DNA from: Roseiarcus sp963794155
Lineage (GTDB): Bacteria > Pseudomonadota > Alphaproteobacteria > Rhizobiales > Beijerinckiaceae
Assembly (NCBI GenBank): GCA_963794155.1
Contig: CAWCCX010000016.1
Span: forward strand, 496,001 to 560,000
Reading direction: 5' to 3'
DNA length: 64,000 nucleotides
Shown: positions 1 to 8,895 of the stretch, piece after piece
Layout of the letters: each line of letters starts with the position of its first letter
Numbering within the stretch: position 1 is the stretch's first letter
The notes under the pieces: model-generated
The model's database searches: none
What the model saw: only the letters and a program-made list of their open reading frames with translations
What the model was told of the DNA's origin: nothing
Made by a program: the position numbers and the translations under genes

Positions 1-665
1 GGCGCGGTCAGCGAGGCGATAAGCGTCGCCTGCGAGCGCAGGATCACGCCGTCATCGAGGGGTTTCAGAGCATTGGCGGCAAGCGTCGCGCCGGTCGTGG
101 TGATGTCGACGATGAGCTCAGCCGCGCCCGAGGCCGGCGCGCCCTCGGTCGCCCCCAGGCTCTCGACGATCCGGTAGTCGGCGACGCCATGCTCGGCGAA
201 GAAGCGGCGGGTCAGGTTGACGTATTTGGTCGCCACCCGCATCCGCTCGCCGCGCTTGGCGCGGTAGGCCGAGGCGACATCGTCGAGATCGGCCATTGAG
301 CGCACGTCGATCCAGGCCCTGGGCGCGGCGACGACCACATTGGCGTGGCCGAAGCCGAGCGGGCTCAAGAGCGCGAGGCGCGCTTCGACGTCGGGGACCT
401 TCTCGCGCACCAGATCCTCGCCGGCGACGCCGAAATGCGCTGCCCCCGCGGCGAGCTGGCCGACAATCTCGGCCGACGACACATAGGCGACCTCGACTCC
501 GGTCAAGCCGGCGATCGCGCCGCGATAGTCGCGCACGCCCCGCCCCTGGGTGAGCTCGAGGCCGGCGCGGGCGAAGAACGCGGCCGCAGCCTCCTGCAAT
601 CGCCCCTTGGAAGGGACGGCGAGGACGAACGGGCCCTCGGCCCCGTTGCCGGGATAGGCGGCCAT
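1..665 (-). CDS. hisG: ATP phosphoribosyltransferase catalytic subunit HisG (3' end outside window)
   Basis: First enzyme of histidine biosynthesis: condenses ATP with PRPP in the cytoplasm. The frame opens with ATG at 665 and stays open to base 1, giving 221 codons. Near the N-terminus it reads VPSKGRLQE, the family's substrate-site motif, and near the cut end VLDDGVILRSQATLIASL. The length fits the short form of HisG (about 230 aa), which lacks the regulatory domain and works in a hetero-octamer with HisZ. The ATG overlaps the hisZ stop by one base (TGATG), so the two are translationally coupled. Only a few C-terminal codons should be missing. Confidence 0.93.
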   Translation of the reverse strand, partial: MAAYPGNGAEGPFVLAVPSKGRLQEAAAAFFARAGLELTQGRGVRDYRGAIAGLTGVEVAYVSSAEIVGQLAAGAAHFGVAGEDLVREKVPDVEARLALLSPLGFGHANVVVAAPRAWIDVRSMADLDDVASAYRAKRGERMRVATKYVNLTRRFFAEHGVADYRIVESLGATEGAPASGAAELIVDITTTGATLAANALKPLDDGVILRSQATLIASLTA

Positions 666-1840
666 CAGCGCTCGCCTCCGTTTGCGAGCCGGTCGAGGGT
701 GATCGCGGCCCCGACGGCGGGAATGTCCGTAGGCGCGCCCAACCGCCGGGCGAGCCCGTCATAGCGTCCGCCGGCGAGCGCGGTCCTGGCCCCCGGCGCC
801 GCGGCGTCGTGCGCCTCGAACACGAAGCCGGTGTAATAGTCGAAGTCGCGCACGAAGGCGGCGCTGAAGCGGATAGCCTCGATCGGCGCCCCGCGCGCGG
901 CGATGAAGCCGTTGCGCAATTCGAACCCGTCGAGCGCGGCGCCGATGTCGAGGCGGGCGGAATCGGCCAGGCGCCGAAGCGCGATCGCCGCCTGATCGGG
1001 ATCGCCGGAAATCGCCAGGAACGCTTCGAGCACCGCCCGTTTCTCGGCTTCAATCGGCTCGCCGGACCTCAGCGAAGCCTGTTCGAGAAACCGATCGGCG
1101 ATCTCGCCGGCGCTGCGCCCGCCGACCGCTTCGATGCCGGCGATCGCGAGCAGATCCTCGACCAGCGCCTTGGCGCCGGCATGGTCGGCGCTTTCCAGCG
1201 CCGCCAGCACCCCGGCTTGCGCGAGCGCGCTTTGGCTCGGCCGGCTCAAAATGGAATCGAGGCCGCGCCCGCGGGCAACGCCGCGGCGGAGACGCCGACG
1301 CCATACCTCGGGAATTTTGAGCGATTCGAGCACGGCCTCGAACAGGCCGGCGTCGCCGAGCCGGGCGGCGAGCGCCCCGCCTCCCGCGGCGGTCGCCGCC
1401 TCGAGGCTCAGCGCGAACACTTCCGCATCGGCCGCCTCGGCGTCCTTGCGGCCGAAGCTTTCGAGCCCGGTTTGGGTCTGCTCGCCGGCCTGCCCGGCGC
1501 GGGCGCGGAACACCGGGCCGAGATAGGAATATTCGGCGACGGCGCCGGCCCGGTCTGAGGCGAGATAGGCGCGGCAGACGGGAATCGTATATTCGGGCCT
1601 GAGGCAAAGCTCTTCGCCCGCGGCGTCCGCGGTCAGGAACAGGCGGCGGCGGACCTCCTCGCCCGACAGGTCGAGAAAGATCGCCGCCGGATGCAGAATC
1701 GGCGGCTCGGTCCGCTCGAACCCCGCGGCGAGGAAATGGTCGAGCGCCCGCTCCCCGGCGCTTCGTGGCGCCCGGTTCGCAAGATCGCCGCTCAGCGGCG
1801 CTTGGCCGGCTGAATCGGCTGGGGTCGGCTCAAGCGTCAC
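665..1840 (-). CDS. hisZ: ATP phosphoribosyltransferase regulatory subunit HisZ
   Basis: HisZ is a catalytically inactive histidyl-tRNA synthetase paralogue that activates short-form HisG and carries histidine feedback control. The 391-aa product has the class II synthetase-like fold, with FLDLSGEEVRRRLFLT and LCLRPEYTIPVCRAYL in the first third and LAGGRYDGLARRLG near the C-terminus. The frame is open upstream to 2230, but that part reads as low-complexity intergenic repeat. The GTG at 1840 gives the usual family length and is my chosen start. It is followed directly by hisG. No hisS gene is visible upstream; the next gene diverges. Confidence 0.88.
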   Translation of the reverse strand: MTLEPTPADSAGQAPLSGDLANRAPRSAGERALDHFLAAGFERTEPPILHPAAIFLDLSGEEVRRRLFLTADAAGEELCLRPEYTIPVCRAYLASDRAGAVAEYSYLGPVFRARAGQAGEQTQTGLESFGRKDAEAADAEVFALSLEAATAAGGGALAARLGDAGLFEAVLESLKIPEVWRRRLRRGVARGRGLDSILSRPSQSALAQAGVLAALESADHAGAKALVEDLLAIAGIEAVGGRSAGEIADRFLEQASLRSGEPIEAEKRAVLEAFLAISGDPDQAAIALRRLADSARLDIGAALDGFELRNGFIAARGAPIEAIRFSAAFVRDFDYYTGFVFEAHDAAAPGARTALAGGRYDGLARRLGAPTDIPAVGAAITLDRLANGGER

Positions 1841-2201
1841 CGAATGGCCCTCACTGTCCAAGACGCCCCCTTTAACAAAGCCGCTTGGGCAGCGCAGCCC
1901 TTTTCCGGGGGCAGAGTGAACGCAAAGTTCGCGCTGCGGGGCGATCGCTCCGGGCTTCATGGCGCCGTCCCGCTGGCTGTGGACTCCCCTCTCCACCGCG
2001 CTACGCGCGGTCCCCCTCCCCGCTTCGCGCGGGAGAATGGGAGCGGCGCCGTCGCGCACTCCTCCCCTGGGCTTCAGCGCGAGGAGGGGGATCACCCCGA
2101 ATGCGCGGTGGAGGGGGCAAGTTGCCGGCGCGGCCCGGCCATGGTCGGATGGAGCAAGGGAGCGCGCCGCCGAATCAGCCTCGGGGCCATCTTGCGAGCC
2201 G
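1841..2201. repeat. Divergent intergenic region with a GC-rich inverted-repeat element
   Basis: This 361-bp gap separates divergent hisZ and the mscS-like gene. It contains an imperfect inverted repeat: CCCCTCTCCACCGCGC at 1986-2001 pairs with GCGCGGTGGAGGGGGC at 2103-2118, with further CCCTCCCC / GGAGGGGG palindromic stretches between. This is the look of the short mobile palindromic elements scattered in Rhizobiales genomes. I see no convincing gene; the open frames crossing it are repeat-derived. Promoters for both neighbours must lie here, but none is clear. Confidence 0.6.
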
Positions 2202-4541
2202 ATGAAGCCTGCGTCCGCATTGCGCCTCATGCATTGGGCCGTCCTCGCCTTCGTCCTTCTGGCGCTCGGCTGCGCCTGGGCTCAGGATTCCCACCCGCTC
2301 GACCTCGACCAGACGCGCGCGGCCCTCGCCTCGACCGAGGCGGCGCTCAGGGACCACAACATCAGCGACGCCGATCTGCAGGCGCTGCGCGCCCAGAACG
2401 ATGCGCTCGCCCTTACGCTTCAGGGGGCTGTCGCGGATCTCACGCCCCGCCTCGCCGCTTCCGCCAAGCGCCTCGCGGAGCTCACGCCCAAATCGGGCGA
2501 GACCGCGCCCACGACCGACGTCGCGGCCAAGGAGCTCGAGAGCGAGAAGAAGCGGCACGACACGCTCGACGCCAACCTGCGCGCCGCCCGGGCGATGCTG
2601 CTGCAGGCCGACGACCTCAGCACCCGGATCAGCGCCGCGCGCCGCCAATTGTTCGCGCGGCAGACCTTTGCCCGGTCGTCGAGCGTCCTCAATCCGCAGC
2701 TTTGGACCGCCGTCTGGCGGGAAGTTCCAATCGACGCCGAGGTGATGCGGAGCCTGGTCGGCAATTGGCTCGGCGCCGTGGGCGAACGGCTGACGCCGGC
2801 GGTGAAAATCGGCATCGCCGCGCTGGCGGCGGCGCTGGCGCTGGCCGCCGTCCCGCTCGGCTGGCTCGCCCGCCGGGTCGTCCATCGCGACCCCGAAGCC
2901 AGCGCGCCGAGCCGGCTGCGCCGGGCGCTCGCCGCCGCCTGGGCCTTCTTCATCTTCGCTGCGCTGCCGCTGATCGCGCTCGGCTTGCTCGCGAGCGCCC
3001 TCGACGCCTACGACCTTTCCGATCCGAGCATCCAGGGCGTCATCGACGCGGTGCTCGACGCCGCCCGGGTGCTGATCGTCGTCAACGCGCTCGCGCGCGG
3101 GATGCTGGCCCCGTATTTCCCGGCGTGGCGGCTTGCGCCGATGAGCGATCGCTCGGCGACGATCTTCTATCGCGTCGCCATGACCATCGCAGCGATCTGG
3201 GCCGCCGAGCGGCTGATCGAGCCCGCCGCCGACGCCGTCGCCTCGCTCAACATCGCGGTCGCCGGGCGGGCGATCGGGGCGACGCTTGCCGCGCTCACGA
3301 TCGCTTACGCGCTGCGACTGCTCGCGCTGCGGCCGCCTCGCGCCGCAGGATCGCCGCCTGCGGACGCGTGGGCGCCCGCCAGGACGCTCGCCTGGGCGCT
3401 CACCGGGGTCATCTTCGCCGCCGCGCTCCTGGGCTACATCGCCTTCGCCACCTTCATCATCAATCAGGCGATCTATCTCACCGCCCTCGGCGCCCTGCTC
3501 TATCTCGTCGACTGCATCGTTCAGGACGGGACCGAGGCGCTGCTCAAGCCGGAGGCGCCGGTCGGCGCGCGGCTTCTGGCGATGATGGGGCTGCGCCGCA
3601 ACGCGCTCGCCCAGATCGTCGTCATCCTGCAAGGGGTCGCCCGGCTCGCAGTGGTGGTGATCTCGATCGCTGCGGTGCTCGAGCCCTGGGGCGTGCAGTC
3701 GCAGGACTTGTTCGGCGCGCTGAGGGCGGCCTATTTCGGCTTCTCGATCGGCGGCGTCACCCTATCGCTGTCGTCAATGATCGGGGCGGCGGCGGTGTTC
3801 GCAGTCGTCCTCTTCGCGACTCGGCTGATCCAGGATTGGCTCGGCTCGCGGCTCCTGCCCCAGACGCGCCTCGACGCCGGGGTCAGGAACTCAGTCAGGA
3901 CGATCTTCGGCTATGTCGGCGTGATCGTCGCGGTGCTGCTCGCGGGGGCGCAGATCGGCCTCGACGTGCAGAAGCTCGCGCTCATCGCCGGAGGCCTGTC
4001 GGTCGGCATCGGGTTCGGCCTGCAGACGATCGCCAACAATTTCGTCTCCGGCCTCATCCTGCTCTGGGAGCGCGGCATCCGCGTCGGCGATTGGGTGGTC
4101 GTGGGCGGCGAGCAGGGATTCGTGCGCACCATCAACGCCCGCGCGACCGAGATCGAGACCTTCGATCGCGGCACCCTGATCGTCCCCAACGCCAATCTGG
4201 TCAGCGGCGTGGTCAAGAACTGGGTCCACAACGACCGGGTCGGTCGCATCATCGTTTCGATCAACGTCGCTTATGAGAGCGACGTCGAGCAGGCGCGCGA
4301 CATGCTGATCGCCGCGGCCAAGACGCATGAGGAAGTGTTGGCGATTCCGGCGCCGACGGTGCTGTTCTCGGAATTCGGCGACTGGGCGCTCAAGCTCAAT
4401 CTCGTCTGCTTCGTCGACGACATCGAGCTCGCCGAGCGGACTCGCAGCGACCTCAATTTCGACGTCCTGCGCCGGATGCGGGAGGCGGGCATGCGCATTC
4501 CCTACCCGGCGCTCCCGCCGCCGGCTCCGCCCGGAAAGTGA
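2202..4541 (+). CDS. Large mechanosensitive ion channel, MscS family with DUF3772-type periplasmic domain
   Basis: A 779-aa inner-membrane protein. Residues 1-30 are a signal peptide ending near CAWAQ. About 200 residues rich in Ala/Leu/Gln follow, matching the periplasmic DUF3772 region of MscK/YbiO-like channels. Then come roughly ten hydrophobic segments and the MscS core near the C-terminus: GIGFGLQTIANNFVSG (pore helix TM3), LLWERGIRVGDWV (start of the beta domain) and VPNANLVSGVVKNW. It should open under membrane tension during hypo-osmotic shock. The frame extends upstream to 1959, but the signal peptide fixes the start at ATG 2202 (2229 is an alternative). It diverges from hisZ and is monocistronic. 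Confidence 0.9.
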   Translation: MKPASALRLMHWAVLAFVLLALGCAWAQDSHPLDLDQTRAALASTEAALRDHNISDADLQALRAQNDALALTLQGAVADLTPRLAASAKRLAELTPKSGETAPTTDVAAKELESEKKRHDTLDANLRAARAMLLQADDLSTRISAARRQLFARQTFARSSSVLNPQLWTAVWREVPIDAEVMRSLVGNWLGAVGERLTPAVKIGIAALAAALALAAVPLGWLARRVVHRDPEASAPSRLRRALAAAWAFFIFAALPLIALGLLASALDAYDLSDPSIQGVIDAVLDAARVLIVVNALARGMLAPYFPAWRLAPMSDRSATIFYRVAMTIAAIWAAERLIEPAADAVASLNIAVAGRAIGATLAALTIAYALRLLALRPPRAAGSPPADAWAPARTLAWALTGVIFAAALLGYIAFATFIINQAIYLTALGALLYLVDCIVQDGTEALLKPEAPVGARLLAMMGLRRNALAQIVVILQGVARLAVVVISIAAVLEPWGVQSQDLFGALRAAYFGFSIGGVTLSLSSMIGAAAVFAVVLFATRLIQDWLGSRLLPQTRLDAGVRNSVRTIFGYVGVIVAVLLAGAQIGLDVQKLALIAGGLSVGIGFGLQTIANNFVSGLILLWERGIRVGDWVVVGGEQGFVRTINARATEIETFDRGTLIVPNANLVSGVVKNWVHNDRVGRIIVSINVAYESDVEQARDMLIAAAKTHEEVLAIPAPTVLFSEFGDWALKLNLVCFVDDIELAERTRSDLNFDVLRRMREAGMRIPYPALPPPAPPGK

Positions 4542-4553
4542 CAGGGCGCGGCC

Positions 4554-5414
4554 TCAGGCCGCCGCCGTCCGCCCTGCTTCCCAGCCGATGATCGCCTGCT
4601 TGCGCGCGAGGCCCCAATGGTAGCCGGTGAGCGCGCCCGAGCGCCCGAGCACGCGATGACAGGGGACGACGAACGAAACGGGATTGCGGCCGACCGCGGC
4701 CCCGACGGCGCGCGCGGCCCTGGGCCTCCCGATCTTGCGGGCGATGTCCGAATAGGTGGTCGCCCGCCCCATCGGCACGCTGAGCAGGGTCTCCCACACC
4801 CTGAGCTCGAAATCCGTGCCGATCATGACCACGCGCAGCGGCGCGTCGGGGCGCCAGAGCGCCGGATCGAAGGCGCGGCGGGCATAAGGGAGGGTCGCGC
4901 CCTCATCCTCGATGAGCCGCGCCCGCGGCCAGCGTCGCGCCATGTCGGCGATCGCCCGCGCGCGATCGCCCTCGTCGACAAAGCCAAGCCCAGCCATGCC
5001 GCGCGCCGCGGCGACGACGATCGCCTCGCCGAACGGGGAGGGGTGGAAGCCGTAACAGAGCCTGAGATCGTCGCGCCGGTAGTCGCCGGGCGTCAGGGCC
5101 TCATGGGCGACGAACAGGTCGTGCAGCCGGCTCGGACCGGAGAGGCCGACGTCGTAAGCCGCGTCGAGCACGCTGGCCGAATCGCGCAACAGCTCGCGCG
5201 CCCGTTCGATGGTGATCGCCTGCAGGAACGCCTTCGGCGTCAGCCCGGCCCAGCGCTTGAAGACGTGCTGGAAGTGCGAAGGCGAGAGGCCGACATGCCC
5301 GGCGATCGCCTCGATCGACGGCTGGTCGCGATAGCGGGTGGAAATGAACTCGATCGCGCGCTTGACGGTCGCGTAGTCCGCGCTGGCAGCCGGGGGGGTT
5401 GGCGTATCGAGCAT
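4554..5414 (-). CDS. AraC-type HTH / methylated-DNA-protein-cysteine methyltransferase (Ada-like)
   Basis: This 286-aa protein joins an AraC-type DNA-binding domain (residues about 14-115; two HTHs, LSPSHFQHVFKRWAGLTP in the first) to an O6-alkylguanine-DNA alkyltransferase domain (about 120-280). The acceptor cysteine C252 sits in PCHRV, preceded by RAVGAAVGRNP (recognition helix). The N-terminal zinc-binding methyl-phosphotriester domain of E. coli Ada is absent. It can therefore repair O6-methylguanine, but its way of sensing DNA damage must differ. It ends 12 bases from the convergent channel gene. Because Ada covers several architectures, I leave the symbol blank. Confidence 0.9.
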   Translation of the reverse strand: MLDTPTPPAASADYATVKRAIEFISTRYRDQPSIEAIAGHVGLSPSHFQHVFKRWAGLTPKAFLQAITIERARELLRDSASVLDAAYDVGLSGPSRLHDLFVAHEALTPGDYRRDDLRLCYGFHPSPFGEAIVVAAARGMAGLGFVDEGDRARAIADMARRWPRARLIEDEGATLPYARRAFDPALWRPDAPLRVVMIGTDFELRVWETLLSVPMGRATTYSDIARKIGRPRAARAVGAAVGRNPVSFVVPCHRVLGRSGALTGYHWGLARKQAIIGWEAGRTAAA

Positions 5415-5579
5415 GAGTCTGGTCCAGGAATCGTCCGGCGTCCGGCCGCGCCCAAGGAGCTCGCCGGCATGTGACCCTTACCCGCGCCGGCGGCGGGCGC
5501 CCACCCGAAAACGACGGTCGCGGCGGCGCCAGTCCTCAGACTTCGTCGAGCGAGGGGTCGTCCCAATTGCAACTAGCGC

Positions 5580-6260
5580 TCACCGCGAATCGGCCAGCGC
5601 GTCCCAGCCCCATGTGAGGAGCGGCAGCGCATCGCGCGCGAAGGCGCAAAAGTCCGCGGCCAACGCCGGCGAGGCGATCGCCGCCGCAGCAACGGGCCTG
5701 AGGCAGATCAGGTTCTTGAGGCGGACCGCGGCGGCGATCTCGGCGTCGTCGATGGCCTCGAAGCCGCGCGGGGCGCGCTTGAGCGCATCCTCGTCCGATA
5801 ACGCGAGGCCGGCCTTCCTGAGCTTCGCCGTCATCGCCCTGAAGGACTTCGGCGCGCGTGCAGCTGCGCCCCGCAGCCGCCCGAGCTGATCCGGCTCCGG
5901 CATATAGAAACCCGCGGCGAAGAAGCACTCCTCAGGCGACAGGTGGAAGTAGAGGACACCGGGATCGTTTTTTCCGCCGGACCGGGTCAGCGAGACGCCG
6001 GCGTTGGTCTTGTAAGGGTCCTTGTTGGCGGAAAAGCGCACGTCGCGGTTAATACGGAAAAGTGACGACTTGCGGTCGCCCTTAATGGGAATTTTTGCTT
6101 TGGCGAGCCGCTCCGCGACATCCTCGACCAAGTCTCCCATCGGCCCCTTGATGGCGCTTTCGTAAGTCGCGCGGTTCGCCTCGAACCACTCCCGGCTCTG
6201 ATGGAAGGCCAGCGCCTTGAAGAACGGCAGCGCCTTCGGACTGAAGCCTTGGAAACTCAT
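5580..6260 (-). CDS. DUF2461 / TIGR02453 family protein
   Basis: A 226-aa cytoplasmic protein of a widespread family of unknown function. Recognisable parts are FFKALAFHQSREWFEANRATY at the N-terminus, the basic segment KGDRKSSLFRINRDVRFS, and DPYKTNAGVSL followed by LYFHLSPEECFFAAGFYMPEP. The frame extends to 6356 through a palindromic repeat, so I place the start at ATG 6260, where homology begins. It lies downstream of glcF in the same orientation, separated by the 6279-6360 repeat, so co-transcription is uncertain. No signal peptide or membrane segment is seen. Confidence 0.85.
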   Translation of the reverse strand: MSFQGFSPKALPFFKALAFHQSREWFEANRATYESAIKGPMGDLVEDVAERLAKAKIPIKGDRKSSLFRINRDVRFSANKDPYKTNAGVSLTRSGGKNDPGVLYFHLSPEECFFAAGFYMPEPDQLGRLRGAAARAPKSFRAMTAKLRKAGLALSDEDALKRAPRGFEAIDDAEIAAAVRLKNLICLRPVAAAAIASPALAADFCAFARDALPLLTWGWDALADSR

Positions 6261-6278
6261 GGAGTCAGCTCCGGCGCC

Positions 6279-6360
6279 GTCATTGCGAGCGCAGCCAAGC
6301 AATCCATGGCCACTGCCCCGCCCTACGAATCTTGGATTGGTTCGCTGCGCTCGCAATGAT
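6279..6360. repeat. Intergenic palindromic repeat (GTCATTGCGAGCGCAGC type)
   Basis: Left arm 6279-6306 begins GTCATTGCGAGCGCAGC and right arm 6333-6360 ends GCTGCGCTCGCAATGAT. The arms pair over nearly all 28 bases around a 26-base spacer. The same palindrome is very common between genes in Rhizobiales genomes and can form a long hairpin in the transcript. Here it separates glcF from the DUF2461 gene and could stabilise the upstream mRNA or reduce read-through. Confidence 0.85.
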
Positions 6361-6393
6361 GGTCAAGCGTCATCGATAACCGCCACAAGCGCC

Positions 6394-7701
6394 TCAAGCC
6401 AATCCCGTCGGCGCGGGGCCGCCGCTCGCCCAATCCAAAAGCTCGACCGCGTGCACGACTGGCGTCTTTGTCGCCGAGCCGATCTGGGTCAGGCAACCGA
6501 TGTTGCCGGCGGCGATCACGTCGGGCTTGACGCGGGCGATGTTGGCGACCTTGCGGTCGCGCAACGCCTTGGCGATTTCGGGCTGCAGGATATTGTAGGT
6601 CCCGGCCGAGCCGCAGCATAAGTGCGCCTCGGGGATCGAACGGACGTCGAATCCGGCGCGCTTGAGCAGCGCCTTGGGCGCGTCGACGATCTTCTGCGCG
6701 TGCTGGAGCGAGCAGGCGGCGTGATAGGCGACGGCGAGAGGCCGCAGGCTTTTAAAGTCGAGATCAAGCCCGCCCGCGACTTCCGACACGTCCTTAGCGA
6801 GCCCCGCGACCCGCGCGGCCTTCTTCGCGTAGGCCGGGTCGTCGCGCAGCATATAGCCGTAGTCCTTGATCGTCGCGCCGCAGCCGGATGCGGTGACGAC
6901 GATCGCTTCCAGCCCCTCGCCCTCGATCTCGCGCGTCCAGGCGTCGATGTCGGCGCGCGCCTGAGCGAGCGCCCGCCCCTCTTGGCCCATGTGATGGGCG
7001 AGCGAACCGCAGCAGCCCTCGCCATTCGGGATCACGACGTCGATCCCGCCGCGGTTCAAGAGGCGGATCGTCGCGGCGTGGATGTGAGGCGCAAGAACCG
7101 CCTCGGCGCAACCGCCGAGCAGCGCCATGCGCCGGCGCGGGCCGCCGGCGCCGGCGGCTGCGTACACGCCTGGCTTCTCGGCCGGCCCCGGCGAGGGAAG
7201 CGACGCCGGGGCCAGCGCCAGCATCGCGTCGAGCTTCGGCCCGATCCCCGGCAGGCGGCTCAGTGCGGGCTTGAGGAGGCGGCCTGCAGCCGCGAGCCGC
7301 AGCGCGGCGCGGAAACCCTGGCGCGAGGCGATGAGCCGAACGAGAACCGCGCGCATGAGCCGGTCGGCGAACGGGCGGCGGTAGGTCTCCTCGATCGCAA
7401 CCCGCGCGTGATCGATGAGCCGCCGATAGTCGACGCCGGACGGGCAGGTCGTCATGCAGGAGAGGCAGGAGAGGCAATGATCGATCGGCCAAACGTCCTC
7501 GGCCTCGATCTTGCGGCCGGTCTCGAGCAGATCCTTGATGAGGTAGATGCGGCCGCGCGGGCTGTCGCGCTCGTCGCCCTGGGTCACATAGGTCGGGCAG
7601 GTCGCGGTGCAGAAGCCGCAATGCACGCATGAGCGCAGGATTCCTTCGAGTTCCCGCGTGCGCGGATCGGCGAGCGCTTCAGCGGAGAATTGAGTCTGCA
7701 C
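6394..7701 (-). CDS. glcF: Glycolate oxidase iron-sulfur subunit GlcF
   Basis: A 435-aa electron-transfer subunit of the membrane-associated glycolate dehydrogenase GlcDEF, which oxidises glycolate to glyoxylate and passes electrons to quinone. The N-terminus carries two 4Fe-4S motifs, CVHCGFCTATCPTYV and CLSCLSCMTTCPSGV. The C-terminal half has two CCG-domain motifs (GEGCCGSLAHHMGQ and HLCCGSAGTYN), as in heterodisulfide-reductase-like proteins. It is the last gene of the glcD-glcE-glcF run, 9 bases after glcE. Length is normal for the family. Confidence 0.94.
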   Translation of the reverse strand: MQTQFSAEALADPRTRELEGILRSCVHCGFCTATCPTYVTQGDERDSPRGRIYLIKDLLETGRKIEAEDVWPIDHCLSCLSCMTTCPSGVDYRRLIDHARVAIEETYRRPFADRLMRAVLVRLIASRQGFRAALRLAAAGRLLKPALSRLPGIGPKLDAMLALAPASLPSPGPAEKPGVYAAAGAGGPRRRMALLGGCAEAVLAPHIHAATIRLLNRGGIDVVIPNGEGCCGSLAHHMGQEGRALAQARADIDAWTREIEGEGLEAIVVTASGCGATIKDYGYMLRDDPAYAKKAARVAGLAKDVSEVAGGLDLDFKSLRPLAVAYHAACSLQHAQKIVDAPKALLKRAGFDVRSIPEAHLCCGSAGTYNILQPEIAKALRDRKVANIARVKPDVIAAGNIGCLTQIGSATKTPVVHAVELLDWASGGPAPTGLA

Positions 7702-7710
7702 GGGCTCCCC

Positions 7711-8895
7711 TCAAACGCCCGCGTACATGCGGCCGAAATTCAGGACGCCGTCTGGATCGAAGCTCTGCTTCAAGCCCCGGCTCAGCCGCAGCGCCAAAGG
7801 GGACGGGGGCTCAAATACCTCGACCGTGGCGCGCAGCGATTCCGGCGCGCGCATCAGCGTCGCGTGCCCGCGGGCGGACAGCACGGCCTGGCGAATCGCC
7901 GCCGCTGCGGTTTCGCTGGCCGCGGTCGCGACCCAGACGAGGCCGCCGCCCCAGTCGATGAAATGGGCGAGCGCCGTTTCGCCGAGGCTGGCGGCGAACG
8001 GCGCCGCCCGCGACGGGGCGAGGCTCACCCGCCAGACCGCGCGCTTGCGCGGCTCGGCGATGAATTCGGCGTCGCGGACCGAGCGCCACAGCGCGGCGGA
8101 TTCTTGTCCCGCGACCTCCTCGACCTGGCCGAGGTCGCCGATCAGCGCAGTCAGCCGGCCGGCGCGGTAGTCGACCGAGTCAGCGAAGCCTTCGAGCCTG
8201 AGCATGGTGCGGGAAACGTCCAGCCCCATGCCCGAAGCCAGCCACGCCGCGCCGCTGACCCCGAACGGCGACGCAAGCGCACGGGTCATGGCCTCGACCG
8301 CCTTCGACTCGCCAAGCTCCGGCATGACGAGCGTGGCCTCGGCCTCGGGCCTGGGCGCGAGCTTGATCGTCGCCTCGGTCAGGACGCCGAGCGTACCGTG
8401 CGCGCCGCAATTGAGCTTGGTGAGATCGAGGCCGGTGACGTTCTTCGTCACCCGCCCGCCGCACCGGATAGTCTGGCCAAGTCCGTTGACGAGCTTGAGC
8501 CCCAGGACGCCGTCACGCACCGCGCCCGCGCTCGGCCGGCGCGGACCCGCAAGGTTGGTGGCGACCACCCCGCCGAGCGTCGGCTCGCCGGCTGAGCCCC
8601 AGAGAGAGCGCGGGCGCATCGGCTCGAACGGCAGCATCTGGCGATGCTCAACGATCGCCGCTTCGATCTCCGCGATCGTTGTGCCGGCCCAGGCGCTGAG
8701 CGTCATTTCGGCCGGCGCATAAAAGATGATTCCCGACATCGCCGCGCTCGACAGCAGTCGCCCTTCGGCGCGCGGACGTCCGAGGCCCACCTTCGTCCCG
8801 GCGCCGGCGATGTCGAGCTTCGTCCCGGTGAGGCGCGCCGCAAGAACCGCTTCGACCACGTCGGCCTCGCGCTCGGGCTTGAGCGCCGAGGTCAT
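7711..8895 (-). CDS. glcE: Glycolate oxidase FAD-binding subunit GlcE
   Basis: A 394-aa FAD_binding_4-type protein, the second flavin subunit of glycolate dehydrogenase. AGAGTKVGLGRP near residue 30 is the pyrophosphate-binding segment, followed by TLGGVVATNLAGPRRPSAG. The C-terminus ends with FDPDGVLNFGRMYAG, typical of this oxidase fold. The frame extends to 9075 inside glcD, but ATG 8895 overlaps the glcD stop (ATGA, 8892-8895), a standard coupling arrangement. It is flanked by glcD and glcF. Confidence 0.94.
   Translation of the reverse strand: MTSALKPEREADVVEAVLAARLTGTKLDIAGAGTKVGLGRPRAEGRLLSSAAMSGIIFYAPAEMTLSAWAGTTIAEIEAAIVEHRQMLPFEPMRPRSLWGSAGEPTLGGVVATNLAGPRRPSAGAVRDGVLGLKLVNGLGQTIRCGGRVTKNVTGLDLTKLNCGAHGTLGVLTEATIKLAPRPEAEATLVMPELGESKAVEAMTRALASPFGVSGAAWLASGMGLDVSRTMLRLEGFADSVDYRAGRLTALIGDLGQVEEVAGQESAALWRSVRDAEFIAEPRKRAVWRVSLAPSRAAPFAASLGETALAHFIDWGGGLVWVATAASETAAAAIRQAVLSARGHATLMRAPESLRATVEVFEPPSPLALRLSRGLKQSFDPDGVLNFGRMYAGV

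Noticed and set aside
1844..4276. Long plus-strand frame of 810 codons
   Set aside because: Arg/Ala-rich shadow of the MscS-like gene in another frame; no family features.
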